Shown: one piece after another, positions 41,802 to 49,637 of the stretch
How the letters are laid out: the number at the start of each line of letters is the position of its first letter
How positions within the stretch are numbered: the stretch's first letter is position 1
Program-made: the position numbers and the translations under genes
The notes under the pieces: generated by a model
What the model saw: the letters and a program-made list of their open reading frames with translations, nothing else
The model's database searches: none
Told to the model about the DNA's origin: nothing
Assembly: GCF_004307425.1 (NCBI RefSeq)
Contig: NZ_SEWZ01000004.1
Location: forward strand, 1-64,000
Length of the DNA stretch: 64,000 nucleotides
Origin: Aquirufa antheringensis
GTDB taxonomy: Bacteria > Bacteroidota > Bacteroidia > Cytophagales > Spirosomataceae
Reading direction: 5' to 3'

Positions 41802-43385
41802 CGGAGTGTTCAATGGATCATAATCCTCTGGAGGTAAATTCATCTTACTTCCTTTGAAAACAGAATCATTGCTTGACTCAAAAGCGGATGTTTGATCACC
41901 TAGTGCACTTAAGTCGAAGTTACCCCCTTCATTGTTTGAGAACGGTTGGAAGTCTAAATCGCAGTATTTAGTGAATTTACCGATGAATTTCAGCCAAACA
42001 CTGTCGAGTGAACCGGAACGGTTTTTGGCCATAATGATCTCTCCCATTCCCGTGATGGAGTTTCCTTGATCATCCGCCGTGATGCCATAATATTCTGGAC
42101 GGTAGATGAACATTACCTGATCGGCATCTTGCTCGATGGCTCCAGATTCACGAAGGTCAGACAGTTGCGGTTTCTTGTTTCCTCCACGCGTCTCGGTAGA
42201 ACGGTTTAATTGAGAAAGGGCAATGACAGGCACATCTAATTCTTTGGCTAATTGCTTCAGTGCACGGGAAATTTGGGCGATTTCTTGCTCGCGATTTCCG
42301 CTGGCTCCTTTACCCGAACTATCTCCGGTCATTAGCTGTAAGTAATCGATGACGATGAGGTCAATGCCTTTTTGGGCTTTTAAACGACGACATTTTGCTC
42401 TTAATTCCAAAATCGATAAGGCCGGCGTATCATCAATAAACATATTCGCTTCAAATAATTTATTGATTTTCGTATGTAGCTGCTGCCATTCGTGTGGCTC
42501 CAATTTTCCTTTACGGATTTTATCAGCCTCGATTTCTGCTTCTGCAGAAATGATACGATTCACAAGTTGAACGGCACTCATCTCAAGGGAGAACAACGCG
42601 ACTGAGTGATTGAAATCTACCGCAGCATTACGGCAAGCCGAAACGACGAAGGCCGTCTTACCCATACCTGGACGAGCCGCGATAATGATTAATTCTTGTC
42701 GCTGCCAGCCAGATGTCAAGCGGTCTAAGTCTGTAAATCCGGATGGAATACCCGTTAAGCCACTTTTTTGTAATTGTTTCTTTTCTAATTCATCCACAGC
42801 TTTCTTTAAGATATCCGACATACTTTCGTAATTCTTACGGATATTGGATTCTGCGATGGTAAAAAGTTCCTGCTCCATCTTATCCAGTAAATGGAACACG
42901 TCAGACGTGTCTTCATAGGATAGACGTTGGATTTCGGAGGATATTTGGATTAGCTGACGCTTCAAATATTGCTCAATAATGATTCTGGCGTGGAATTCAA
43001 CGTTCGAAGTGGAACTAACCCGCGAAGTTAATTGCGCTAAGTAGCTGGTGCCACCTGCTTTTTCCAAACTGCCATTTTGCTTCAAGTAATTATTAACCGT
43101 CAATAAATCAACGGGTTGAGAAGCTTGGAATAAACCTTGAATTGCCTCGAATATCAACTGATGCCCTTCTTTGTAAAAGGAATCAGGTTTTAATAATTCG
43201 ATGACGTTTGCCAAAGGTTCTTTCTCTAACATCAAAGCCCCTAGCAAGGCTTCTTCTAGGTCAACCGCTTGCGGAGGTAATTTTCCTAGCCCCAAATCGC
43301 TTAAACGCGTGGGTCCTGTCTGCGAACGAATGCCAGCAGACTGATTTCCTTTTTTATAAATGGATGAAGGGGTGTTAGATTCCAT
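41796..43385 (-). CDS. dnaB: Replicative DNA helicase DnaB
   Basis: A 529-residue hexameric helicase. The N-terminal DnaB domain (about 35-140; PPQAVDLEEALLGALM) and linker precede the RecA-like domain (190-470). That domain has Walker A ARPGMGKTAF, Walker B LIVIDYLQLM, the SQLNRSTE/LSDLRESGAIEQDAD motifs, and a long acidic Gly/Asn/Ser-rich C-tail. It unwinds DNA at the replication fork. It is single copy in this window, monocistronic, and divergent from phoH. Confidence 0.96.
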   Translation of the reverse strand: MESNTPSSIYKKGNQSAGIRSQTGPTRLSDLGLGKLPPQAVDLEEALLGALMLEKEPLANVIELLKPDSFYKEGHQLIFEAIQGLFQASQPVDLLTVNNYLKQNGSLEKAGGTSYLAQLTSRVSSTSNVEFHARIIIEQYLKRQLIQISSEIQRLSYEDTSDVFHLLDKMEQELFTIAESNIRKNYESMSDILKKAVDELEKKQLQKSGLTGIPSGFTDLDRLTSGWQRQELIIIAARPGMGKTAFVVSACRNAAVDFNHSVALFSLEMSAVQLVNRIISAEAEIEADKIRKGKLEPHEWQQLHTKINKLFEANMFIDDTPALSILELRAKCRRLKAQKGIDLIVIDYLQLMTGDSSGKGASGNREQEIAQISRALKQLAKELDVPVIALSQLNRSTETRGGNKKPQLSDLRESGAIEQDADQVMFIYRPEYYGITADDQGNSITGMGEIIMAKNRSGSLDSVWLKFIGKFTKYCDLDFQPFSNNEGGNFDLSALGDQTSAFESSNDSVFKGSKMNLPPEDYDPLNTPF

Positions 43386-43488
43386 ACCACAATTTTACGT
43401 TAAATTTTCAAAATTATCTTATAAAGGAAGATATTAAATTTCAGGAATTTCTTATTTTTACTCCCATACGATTTAAACCCATTTTTAC

Positions 43489-44448
43489 TTGTTAGAAAAA
43501 ATAATTTCCCTCTCAGAGGTCTCTCTAATTGACTTTTTAGGCGTTGCAAACGCAAATATCAATTTATTGATTAACGCCTTCCCTCAGTCCAAAATCATCG
43601 CTCGTGGTGAACAATTAACCGTCCGTGGATCGAATGATCAGATTGCTTTAGTCGAAGCGATTGTGAACTCTTGTGTGGCCCATTTGGACAAGCATGCTAC
43701 CCTCACGGAAAAGCATATGCAAGCCTATATCGATTCGGTTTTAAATCCGACGGGTGAGGAAACGGATCAGCCGTGGGTGGAGGATAAAGACGTGCTTCTT
43801 TTTGGCAATAAAGGAATCGTGATTAAGGCCAAAACTCCGAATCAACGTAAACTGGTCGATGCCGCCACTACGAATGACATCGTCTTCGCGATTGGACCTG
43901 CCGGTACGGGTAAAACCTATACCGCAGTGGCTTTGGCAGTGAAAGCATTGAAGAATAAAGAAGTAAAGAAAATCATCATCACGCGTCCAGCTGTTGAGGC
44001 AGGCGAAAATCTAGGTTTCTTACCAGGTGATTTGAAAGAGAAAATTGATCCGTATTTGCGTCCTATTTATGATGCGTTGGATGATATGATTCCGGCAGAG
44101 AAATTGAAATTTTATTTAGAAAATCGGACGATTGAAATTGCGCCTTTGGCCTATATGCGTGGACGTACTTTAAACAAAGCTTTTATTTTGTTAGATGAAG
44201 CCCAAAACACGACATCCATGCAAATGAAGATGTTTTTGACACGTATGGGTATTCAATCGAAGACGATTATTACGGGGGACAAATCACAGGTCGATTTGCC
44301 TAAAAACCAAACATCAGGTTTGGGAGAAGCAGAACGCATCCTTTCTGGAATAAATGGGATTGCCTTTGTCGAATTGGACGGTTCAGATGTCGTTCGTCAC
44401 CGTTTAGTGCGTAAAATTATCGAGGCATATGGGAAACAAGAAAAATAG
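43489..44448 (+). CDS. phoH: PhoH family ATPase
   Basis: A 319-residue PhoH-like P-loop protein. It has an N-terminal KH-like region (1-85; IDFLGVANANINLLINAFP), Walker A in FAIGPAGTGKTYTAVALA, the PhoH signature RPAVEAGENLGFLPGDLKEK, and Walker B FILLDEAQNTT. Family members are linked to RNA metabolism and YbeY-associated ribosome maturation. There is no ATG upstream within the frame after the last stop; translation from TTG at 43489 gives the expected family N-terminus. It overlaps the GNAT gene by 20 bases. Confidence 0.9.
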   Translation: MLEKIISLSEVSLIDFLGVANANINLLINAFPQSKIIARGEQLTVRGSNDQIALVEAIVNSCVAHLDKHATLTEKHMQAYIDSVLNPTGEETDQPWVEDKDVLLFGNKGIVIKAKTPNQRKLVDAATTNDIVFAIGPAGTGKTYTAVALAVKALKNKEVKKIIITRPAVEAGENLGFLPGDLKEKIDPYLRPIYDALDDMIPAEKLKFYLENRTIEIAPLAYMRGRTLNKAFILLDEAQNTTSMQMKMFLTRMGIQSKTIITGDKSQVDLPKNQTSGLGEAERILSGINGIAFVELDGSDVVRHRLVRKIIEAYGKQEK

Positions 44449-44875
44449 GATCATACAGGCGATTAGTCCGCAAGAAATCGAACAGGTGTTTGCCATTCGT
44501 ACCGAAGTGTTTGTCAAAGAACAAAAGTGCTTGCCCTCTGAGGAATTTGATGAGTTAGATGCAGTAGCCAAACATTATTTACTGTTTGATGACGCCACAC
44601 CAGTGGCAACCGGTCGATACCGCAAAACAGATAAAGGAATTAAGGTGGAGCGAATCGCTACGCTGGAATCAGCGCGTGGTAGAGGCTATGCTTCCCTAAT
44701 TATTCAGCATATTTTTTCAGAATCCGCTAAAGAATACCCGGATTGCACTCATTATTATTTACACGCTCAGGTTTCCGTGATGCCACTTTATGCATCCTTA
44801 GGGTTTCAGCCTTACGGAGATACGTTTATTGAGGCGGATATTGTGCATCAAGCGATGGAGCTGTCTAGTCGCTAG
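44429..44875 (+). CDS. GNAT family N-acetyltransferase (ElaA-like)
   Basis: A 148-residue acetyltransferase. It has the N-terminal VFAIRTEVFVKEQKC strand, the GRYRKTD and ERIATLESARGRGYASLII elements (R/Q-x-x-G-x-G/A acetyl-CoA loop), and a C-terminal HAQVSVMPLYASLGFQPYGD motif. This resembles the ElaA/YjcF group; the substrate is unknown. It overlaps the phoH 3' end by 20 bases, so the two are co-transcribed. Its last residues (Ser-Ser-Arg-stop) are encoded by the heptamer array that begins at 44865. Confidence 0.85.
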   Translation: MGNKKNRIIQAISPQEIEQVFAIRTEVFVKEQKCLPSEEFDELDAVAKHYLLFDDATPVATGRYRKTDKGIKVERIATLESARGRGYASLIIQHIFSESAKEYPDCTHYYLHAQVSVMPLYASLGFQPYGDTFIEADIVHQAMELSSR

Positions 44876-44888
44876 TCGCTAGTCGCTA
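44865..44888. repeat. Heptanucleotide array CTAGTCG x3.4 crossing a stop codon
   Basis: Three perfect CTAGTCG copies and a CTA remnant. The first two copies encode the end of the GNAT protein and its TAG stop (44873-44875). CTAGTCG is the complement of CGACTAG, found in the arrays at 3565 and 44947. Confidence 0.85.
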
Positions 44889-44913
44889 AAGTTACATTCG
44901 ATAGCTCGTAAAA

Positions 44914-44942
44914 AAAAAGCCAGAACGATGTTCCAGCTTTTT
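44914..44942. terminator. Bidirectional terminator
   Basis: AAAAAGC / GCTTTTT arms with an inner GAAC / GTTC pairing, lying between the convergent GNAT and DUF3127 genes, with A- and T-runs on both sides. Confidence 0.65.
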
Positions 44943-44946
44943 AATT

Positions 44947-44984
44947 TATCGACTATCGACTAGTGACCAGTGACTATCGACTAG
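44947..44984. repeat. Degenerate heptanucleotide array, unit GACTATC, at the DUF3127 stop
   Basis: TATC followed by 7-mers GACTATC, GACTAGT, GACCAGT, GACTATC and GACTAG. The last unit contains the complement of the DUF3127 TAG stop (44981-44983). The units are the same as at 3565-3648. Confidence 0.85.
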
Positions 44985-45349
44985 AATGGCAAATCATCCC
45001 CACTCTCAGCCGCTAATGGAGGGAATTGGTATCCGCCTGCTGCTGGTGTAGGCTCCACTCCTGCTGGGATTGAACCAGTACGATCTAAACGATACGCGCG
45101 GATTTCTGTATACCAACGCTCGTTGTATTCTCTTGATTCTACGTTGAATTGAACTTTAACGATTTCGCCCTCTTGAACTGGCGTTAAATCTTGTGTTTTA
45201 TCTCCCCAAACTGACATACACACCTTTTTAGGGTATTGATCTTGTGTTTCGATCACAAATTCTTGCTTGATCCAGTTGGTGCCGTTTTTACCTGTTCCTG
45301 TAACCTCAGGTAATTTCTTGATTAATTTTCCGCTTATTTCTAAAGCCAT
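44981..45349 (-). CDS. DUF3127 domain protein (OB-fold-like)
   Basis: A 122-residue protein beginning MALEISGKLIKKLPEVTGTG, matching DUF3127, a Bacteroidota family with a single-stranded-DNA-binding-like OB fold. Visible elements are NWIKQEFVIETQDQYPKKV, CMSVWGD and REYNERWYTEIRAYRLDR. The Pro/Ala/Gly-rich tail ends in acidic DDLPF, as in SSB proteins, and could bind partner proteins. I choose ATG 45349; an in-frame ATG at 45385 adds 12 non-family residues. No experimental function is known to me. Confidence 0.82.
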   Translation of the reverse strand: MALEISGKLIKKLPEVTGTGKNGTNWIKQEFVIETQDQYPKKVCMSVWGDKTQDLTPVQEGEIVKVQFNVESREYNERWYTEIRAYRLDRTGSIPAGVEPTPAAGGYQFPPLAAESGDDLPF

Positions 45350-45421
45350 TGTACTAATTTTTTTGAGTTCCGTAATTGTTGGCAAGTAAGTAAATAATTG
45401 GTAATTTTACTAACCGTTTTT

Positions 45422-45504
45422 GGCGATGTGGTGAAATTGGTAGACACGCTACCTTGAGGTGGTAGTGCCGTTAAGGTTTGGGAGTTCGAATCTCCCCATC
45501 GTCA
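45422..45504 (+). tRNA. tRNA-Leu, anticodon GAG
   Basis: An 83-base class II tRNA. The acceptor stem GGCGATG / CATCGTC has one G-U pair and discriminator A45504. The D-arm starts GTG and closes CAC. Anticodon stem CTACC / GGTAG encloses loop TTGAGGT with anticodon GAG at 45456-45458. A long variable arm and T-arm GGGAG-TTCGAAT-CTCCC follow. CCA is not encoded. It reads CUC/CUU leucine codons. Confidence 0.95.
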
Positions 45505-45531
45505 CTTAATTTTTTGTTTAATCTGTAAATC

Positions 45532-46530
45532 ATGTTGAAGATGAAACCTTACAGTGTATTGCTTTACTATAACTATACTCCTATTCCGAATCCGGAAGAG
45601 TACCGAGTAAAACATCACCTTTTTTGTATTGAAAATAACCTTTTGGGACGTATTATCGTCGCAGCAGAGGGTTTGAATGGAACCGTTTCTGGTTTAAAAG
45701 CGGATTGCGATGCTTACATGAATTGGTTAGAAAATGATCCTATTTTTGTAGGATCAGATTTTGACTTCAAAATCGATTATTACGAAGCGCATACGTTTAA
45801 TAAATTGCACGTTCGGGTGAAGAATGAAATTGTCCATTCTGATTTAGGGGTTGATCCTCGCGTTAGAACGGGTAAGCATCTGAAGCCGAAAGAATTCAAG
45901 CAATTATTGAAGAATGACCCGGATGTCGTCTTGGTCGATATGCGTTCGAATTACGAGCACGAATTAGGTCGTTTCAAAGGTGCTTATACTTTTGACATGG
46001 AGAATCTGCGCGATTTGCCTGATCATGTGCAGGAGATAGAGCATTTGAAAAATAAAAAGGTTATCACGTATTGTACGGGTGGCATCAAATGCGAGAAAGC
46101 GTCCGCCTATCTAATCGAAAAAGGTTTTACGGATGTGTATCAATTGCATGGAGGTATTATTAAATATGGTTTAGAAGAAGGTGGAGAGGATTTTGATGGC
46201 TCTTGCTATGTATTTGATAACCGAGTAGCGACGCCAGTTAATTCGGTAAACCCGGAGGTTGTTTCCGAATGCCATGTTTGTCATACGAAATCAGATCACA
46301 TGGTCAATTGTGCTAATCCAGAATGTAATGAGCATTTAGCCATTTGTCCATCTTGCCTAAAAGAAATGGAGGGCGCCTGTTCCCCTGAATGTAAAGAGCA
46401 TCCGCGGAAGCGTCCTTACAATGAGAAAGGGTATTATTCCAAAAACTCAGTGGGTTATTCTCCTGAATTAGGATTCAAGTCCTTTAAACGGACAGAGAAA
46501 ATTGAAAAACAAAAGAAGGCTCAATTATGA
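45532..46530 (+). CDS. trhO: tRNA uridine-34 hydroxylase TrhO (rhodanese family)
   Basis: A 332-residue rhodanese-related protein. The N-terminal acylphosphatase-like domain (1-105; AAEGLNGTVSG) precedes a rhodanese domain with catalytic Cys in TYCTGGIKCEKAS. A C-terminal Cys-rich zinc-like segment follows (CHVCHTKSDHMVNCANPEC). TrhO (YceA) hydroxylates U34 of several tRNAs in an oxygen-dependent reaction. It begins 28 bases after the tRNA-Leu gene and may be transcribed with it. Its stop lies in the shared terminator at 46516-46540. Confidence 0.9.
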   Translation: MLKMKPYSVLLYYNYTPIPNPEEYRVKHHLFCIENNLLGRIIVAAEGLNGTVSGLKADCDAYMNWLENDPIFVGSDFDFKIDYYEAHTFNKLHVRVKNEIVHSDLGVDPRVRTGKHLKPKEFKQLLKNDPDVVLVDMRSNYEHELGRFKGAYTFDMENLRDLPDHVQEIEHLKNKKVITYCTGGIKCEKASAYLIEKGFTDVYQLHGGIIKYGLEEGGEDFDGSCYVFDNRVATPVNSVNPEVVSECHVCHTKSDHMVNCANPECNEHLAICPSCLKEMEGACSPECKEHPRKRPYNEKGYYSKNSVGYSPELGFKSFKRTEKIEKQKKAQL

Positions 46531-46540
46531 GCCTTTTTTC
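46516..46540. terminator. Bidirectional terminator overlapping two stop codons
   Basis: Stem AAGGCTCA-ATTA-TGAGCCTT (46516-46535) flanked by A-rich and T-rich runs. It contains the TGA of trhO (46528-46530) and the TAA of the convergent DUF1801 gene (46525-46527). Confidence 0.85.
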
Positions 46541-46875
46541 TTTTTGGCTAAATTCTCCTGAACTCTAAATAAGGTGATCTCTTTTATCAGTTCCAAAGGC
46601 ATAGGGGAATGATACGGAAACTTAATCGCCCCTTTTGATCCCTCGTAAGGCGCTAATTCTTGCACAAAATTCTTGATTCCACTCGGTGTAGGGTAAAAAC
46701 CTAGATGATTATTCCAGGCTGCAAAGTGGATTAAATTTCCATTTAATTTAAACGTGGGCATCCCGTAAGACATCGTTTCTTCCGTTTCCTCCGGTACGAC
46801 CGAACGAATCGCATCACGCACTTCGATTAAAATTTTCTGTGTGGCCTCCGGAAAGGTCTTGATGTATTCTTCCAT
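46525..46875 (-). CDS. DUF1801 family protein (YdhG/iron-chaperone-like fold)
   Basis: A 116-residue protein with the frataxin-like DUF1801 pattern: MEEYIKTFPEATQKILIEVRD, then PEETEETMSYGMPTFKLNG, a central HFAAWNNHLGFYPTPSG and a C-terminal KFPYHSPMPLELIKEITLFR. The family includes YdhG/YdeI-type proteins; iron binding is suggested for some homologues but not general. It is convergent with trhO, and their 3' ends overlap by six bases inside a shared terminator. Confidence 0.85.
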   Translation of the reverse strand: MEEYIKTFPEATQKILIEVRDAIRSVVPEETEETMSYGMPTFKLNGNLIHFAAWNNHLGFYPTPSGIKNFVQELAPYEGSKGAIKFPYHSPMPLELIKEITLFRVQENLAKKKKGS

Positions 46876-46880
46876 GAATA

Positions 46881-47030
46881 TTAGGCTAATTGTCTATGTC
46901 TAACGAATAAAAATAAGGGAAATGCAAAGGCAAAACCTATTAAAACGGTTGCCAATAAATAAAGATATAGGTATTTGATTTTAATCCGTAATCCTTCTAA
47001 CAGTATAAAAAAGGTGCCTGCATTTTTCAT
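46881..47030 (-). CDS. 49-residue single-pass membrane protein coupled to the GreA-like gene
   Basis: A short ORF begins MKNAGTFFILLEGLRIKIKY, continues into a hydrophobic helix of about 22 residues (YLLATVLIGFAFAFPLFLF) and ends VRHRQLA. Its ATG overlaps the TGA of the GreA-family gene (ATGA), the same coupling used by confirmed operon pairs in this window. The positive residues flanking the helix suit an inner-membrane protein. No family is recognised. It is too short for most length filters and is probably unannotated. Confidence 0.65.
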   Translation of the reverse strand: MKNAGTFFILLEGLRIKIKYLYLYLLATVLIGFAFAFPLFLFVRHRQLA

Positions 47031-47467
47031 ACGATTGATTTTATGGTGATATGTCGACCGCGCATTTCGATGCGGTCCCCTACTCTTTTGCCCTTTAATT
47101 CCAATCCAAGTGGTGATTCAATTGAAATGGCGTAAATAGAATCGAGTTTGCCGTATCCGATGGATATAAAATAAGTTTCTTGATCTGTTTCTACTAGGCT
47201 TCCCTCAGAAATGACTGCTGAAGCGGGCAAATCAGCAAGTCTGTCTAATTTGGCAATAGAATTAAGTGTATTATCTACCAAAGCACTTAGCTTATCCATC
47301 TCTCGCTGCATCATTTCTCGACCGGTTTCAAATTTATCACCAGCGCTACTTTTTGTGTCAGAGTCGCGGGATTCTTTGGCCAAAAGATATTCTCTACGGG
47401 CTTCTTCTAGTGTATTTTCCAAAATGGAACGCAGATTTGCCTGTATCTGTGACTTAGTGCTTTTCAT
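47027..47467 (-). CDS. GreA/GreB family transcript-cleavage-factor-like protein
   Basis: A 146-residue protein with the Gre layout. It has an N-terminal coiled-coil hairpin (about 1-75; NTLEEARREYLLAKESRDSDTKSS, then KFETGREMMQREMDKLSALV) and a C-terminal FKBP-like domain ending in SPLGLELKGKRVGDRIEM. Canonical GreA carries an acidic D/E-x-x-x-E tip; here the tip reads ESRDSDTKSSAGDKFE, so cleavage stimulation is uncertain. Bacteroidota encode several such relatives. ATG 47467 is preferred over 47497. It is divergent from the phosphorylase and coupled to the 49-residue membrane protein. Confidence 0.78.
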   Translation of the reverse strand: MKSTKSQIQANLRSILENTLEEARREYLLAKESRDSDTKSSAGDKFETGREMMQREMDKLSALVDNTLNSIAKLDRLADLPASAVISEGSLVETDQETYFISIGYGKLDSIYAISIESPLGLELKGKRVGDRIEMRGRHITIKSIV

Positions 47468-47497
47468 GAGGGGCTTATTACATTGGAAAATTATCAA

Positions 47498-47505
47498 TAA
47501 ATTTG
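47498..47505 (+). promoter_or_regulatory. -7 promoter element, exact TAnnTTTG, next to a start codon
   Basis: TAAATTTG is followed by CGC and then the ATG at 47509, so transcription should start at or within a few bases of the start codon. This is a strong leaderless-mRNA candidate. Confidence 0.6.
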
Positions 47506-47508
47506 CGC

Positions 47509-48375
47509 ATGACCTATTTCTCTCCCACAGACTTGATTATTAATCCGGACGGAAGTTCCTATCATTTGAACTTACGGCCTGATCAAATTCCGGATACCCT
47601 TATTTTGGTGGGTGATCCAGAGCGTGTTCCCACTGTTTCTGCCTTTTTTGATGAAGTGACTGAAATCGTTCATAAAAGAGAATTCGTGACTCATTTAGGC
47701 GTTCTAAGGGGTAAGAAGATTGGTGTGTTATCCAGCGGTATTGGTGCGGATAATGTGGAGATTGTGATGAATGAACTAGATGCTTTGGTTAATATTGATT
47801 TTCAAACGCGTTTGGAGAAATCCGTAAAAAGATCTTTAAAACTCATCCGAATCGGCACTTCGGGTAGTATTCAGTCGCATATCCCAGTGGATTCGATTTT
47901 GATCTCGACTGCAGCAATTGGATTTGATAATTTAGCCCAATTCTATGGTTTTGAATCTGCTATGTCGATATCGGAAGATGTTTTAACCGCTTGGACTTCA
48001 GCAATTGATTATCCATTGCCTCTCTACGCAGCCAAAGCTAGTGCTTCGCTTTGCGCGCAATTTGCGCCATTGAATGCATTTAATGGAGTTACCTTAACGG
48101 CACCAGGATTTTATGCACCGCAGGGTCGCACGATTCGAATGCAATCCATAAGACCCGATTTTTTAGAAAAAGTCGCTGCCGCTAAGCTAGGTGATGAAGA
48201 AATTACGAATATCGAAATGGAAACCGCAGCCTATTACGCCTTTGGGGGTGCTATGGGGCATGAATTTATCTCATTGAATGCCATTTTAGCGAATCGCATC
48301 ACGAATGAATTTTCGAAAGATCCGGAGGGACAAATTCGGTCTTTGATCGAGAAAGCTATAGCATTAATCGCATAA
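47509..48375 (+). CDS. Nucleoside phosphorylase (uridine phosphorylase-like)
   Basis: A 288-residue PNP/UDP family enzyme. It has the NPDGSSYHLNLRPDQIPDTLILVGDPERV N-terminus (about 20 residues of family sequence), HKREFVTHLGVLRGKKIGVLSSGIG, RIGTSGSIQ for phosphate/ribose contacts, and the catalytic NIEMETAAYYAFG loop. It releases bases from nucleosides using phosphate. A TTG six bases upstream is excluded because the promoter element overlaps it. The 3' end overlaps the convergent GNAT gene by 20 bases. Confidence 0.88.
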   Translation: MTYFSPTDLIINPDGSSYHLNLRPDQIPDTLILVGDPERVPTVSAFFDEVTEIVHKREFVTHLGVLRGKKIGVLSSGIGADNVEIVMNELDALVNIDFQTRLEKSVKRSLKLIRIGTSGSIQSHIPVDSILISTAAIGFDNLAQFYGFESAMSISEDVLTAWTSAIDYPLPLYAAKASASLCAQFAPLNAFNGVTLTAPGFYAPQGRTIRMQSIRPDFLEKVAAAKLGDEEITNIEMETAAYYAFGGAMGHEFISLNAILANRITNEFSKDPEGQIRSLIEKAIALIA

Positions 48376-48832
48376 CGTAATCATCCATTACGTAGCCGTT
48401 GCCTATGTCTAGGATCATTTCACGGTCTTTGATGAAACCTTTCTTCAGGTAAAATTCTACCGCAGAGTTGTGTTTGTTAACGTTAAGGTAGATGGATGTT
48501 AGGCCCATAGAACGGGCTTGATGACATATCTGTTCGATAATGAAGCTTCCAGCTCCTTTTTGTTTGACGGATGGTCGCAAATAGAGTTTATGTAATTTAC
48601 CGTCAGTCTCTGAGGTCTTTTCGAAAGCACAATAGCCGATCGCTTTCCCCTCCAATTCTAACAGGGAGAAAATTTCTATTTGCTGAAGTATAACCTCACG
48701 AGAATACATCATCGGAATCATGTACAAAGTCTGTTCCTCTGTCAAAATATGGCCATAGGTGGGTCTCCAGGCTTCTTCTGCAATTTCTTGAATGAGGGGA
48801 ATGTCTTCGAGCGTCGCTTTGCGTAAAATCAT
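48356..48832 (-). CDS. GNAT family N-acetyltransferase
   Basis: A 158-residue acetyltransferase. It begins MILRKATLEDIPLIQEIAEE, has the PSVKQKGAGSFIIEQICHQA acetyl-CoA-binding element and a C-terminal NKHNSAVEFYLKKGF motif. This resembles RimI-like or spermidine acetyltransferases; the substrate is unknown. An in-frame ATG at 48889 adds 19 residues that overlap surE on the other strand and do not fit the family, so I use 48832. It is divergent from surE with a 37-base gap. Confidence 0.85.
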   Translation of the reverse strand: MILRKATLEDIPLIQEIAEEAWRPTYGHILTEEQTLYMIPMMYSREVILQQIEIFSLLELEGKAIGYCAFEKTSETDGKLHKLYLRPSVKQKGAGSFIIEQICHQARSMGLTSIYLNVNKHNSAVEFYLKKGFIKDREMILDIGNGYVMDDYVMRLML

Positions 48833-48869
48833 TGCCAAAATTTGTAAATTGCAGTCAAAATAGCAACAT

Positions 48870-49637
48870 ATGAAGCCACTTATTCTCATCGCAAACGACG
48901 ATTCAATCTATTCTAAAGGTATCCGCGTTCTAACGGAAATCATGTCCGAAATGGGCGAAGTCGTAGTGGTGGCTCCAGATACGCATCAATCCGGTATGGG
49001 TCATGCGATAACCTTGGGTGAGCCGTTGCGCGTGGAGAAGACGAATAATTTTGGCGATCATATTCAATCCTATAAGTGTTCAGGTACTCCTGCTGATTGT
49101 GTGAAGATAGGTAAACACCAAATTCTAAAAGGTCGAAAAATTGATTTAGTCGTTTCGGGTATTAACCACGGTTCGAATGCTTCGATTGCGGTTTTATATT
49201 CAGGAACCATGTCTGCAGCTATCGAAGCGGCGATGGAGGGTATTCCGGCTATCGGATTCTCCCTTTGCGATTTTGCATCAGATGCGGATTTTTCGCATTG
49301 CCACGATTATATCATCAAAATTTGTCAACAAGTGTTAGTTCACGGTTTGCCAAAAGGATTGACATTAAACGTGAATTTCCCCGCTCACTCTTCCATGCCA
49401 TTGCAGGGGGTGAAAGTGGTGAAACAAGCCAATGCAATCTTTAGAGAGCGTTTCGAAGAGCGTAAAGATCCATATGGTAAGCCTTATTATTGGATGGATG
49501 GAGATTTGCACAACGAGGACTTGAACAACAACACCGATTTAGATGCTTTAGCAGAAAATTATGTTAGCATAGTACCCGTCAAATATGATTTGACAGATTA
49601 TGATGAATTAAAGCAAATGCAAAGCTGGGACCTTTAG
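48870..49637 (+). CDS. surE: 5'/3'-nucleotidase SurE
   Basis: A 255-residue metal-dependent phosphatase. It has the SurE N-terminus LILIANDDSIYSKGI (metal-binding Asp pair), VVAPDTHQSGMGHAIT, GTPADCVKIG and VSGINHGSNAS (Asn metal ligand). SurE dephosphorylates nucleoside monophosphates and is linked to stress survival. Its 3' end overlaps the convergent NUDIX gene by 30 bases. Confidence 0.94.
   Translation: MKPLILIANDDSIYSKGIRVLTEIMSEMGEVVVVAPDTHQSGMGHAITLGEPLRVEKTNNFGDHIQSYKCSGTPADCVKIGKHQILKGRKIDLVVSGINHGSNASIAVLYSGTMSAAIEAAMEGIPAIGFSLCDFASDADFSHCHDYIIKICQQVLVHGLPKGLTLNVNFPAHSSMPLQGVKVVKQANAIFRERFEERKDPYGKPYYWMDGDLHNEDLNNNTDLDALAENYVSIVPVKYDLTDYDELKQMQSWDL

Noticed and set aside
46876-47026. 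Intergenic gap treated as regulatory DNA
   Set aside because: It is mostly filled by the 49-residue ORF coupled to the GreA-like gene.
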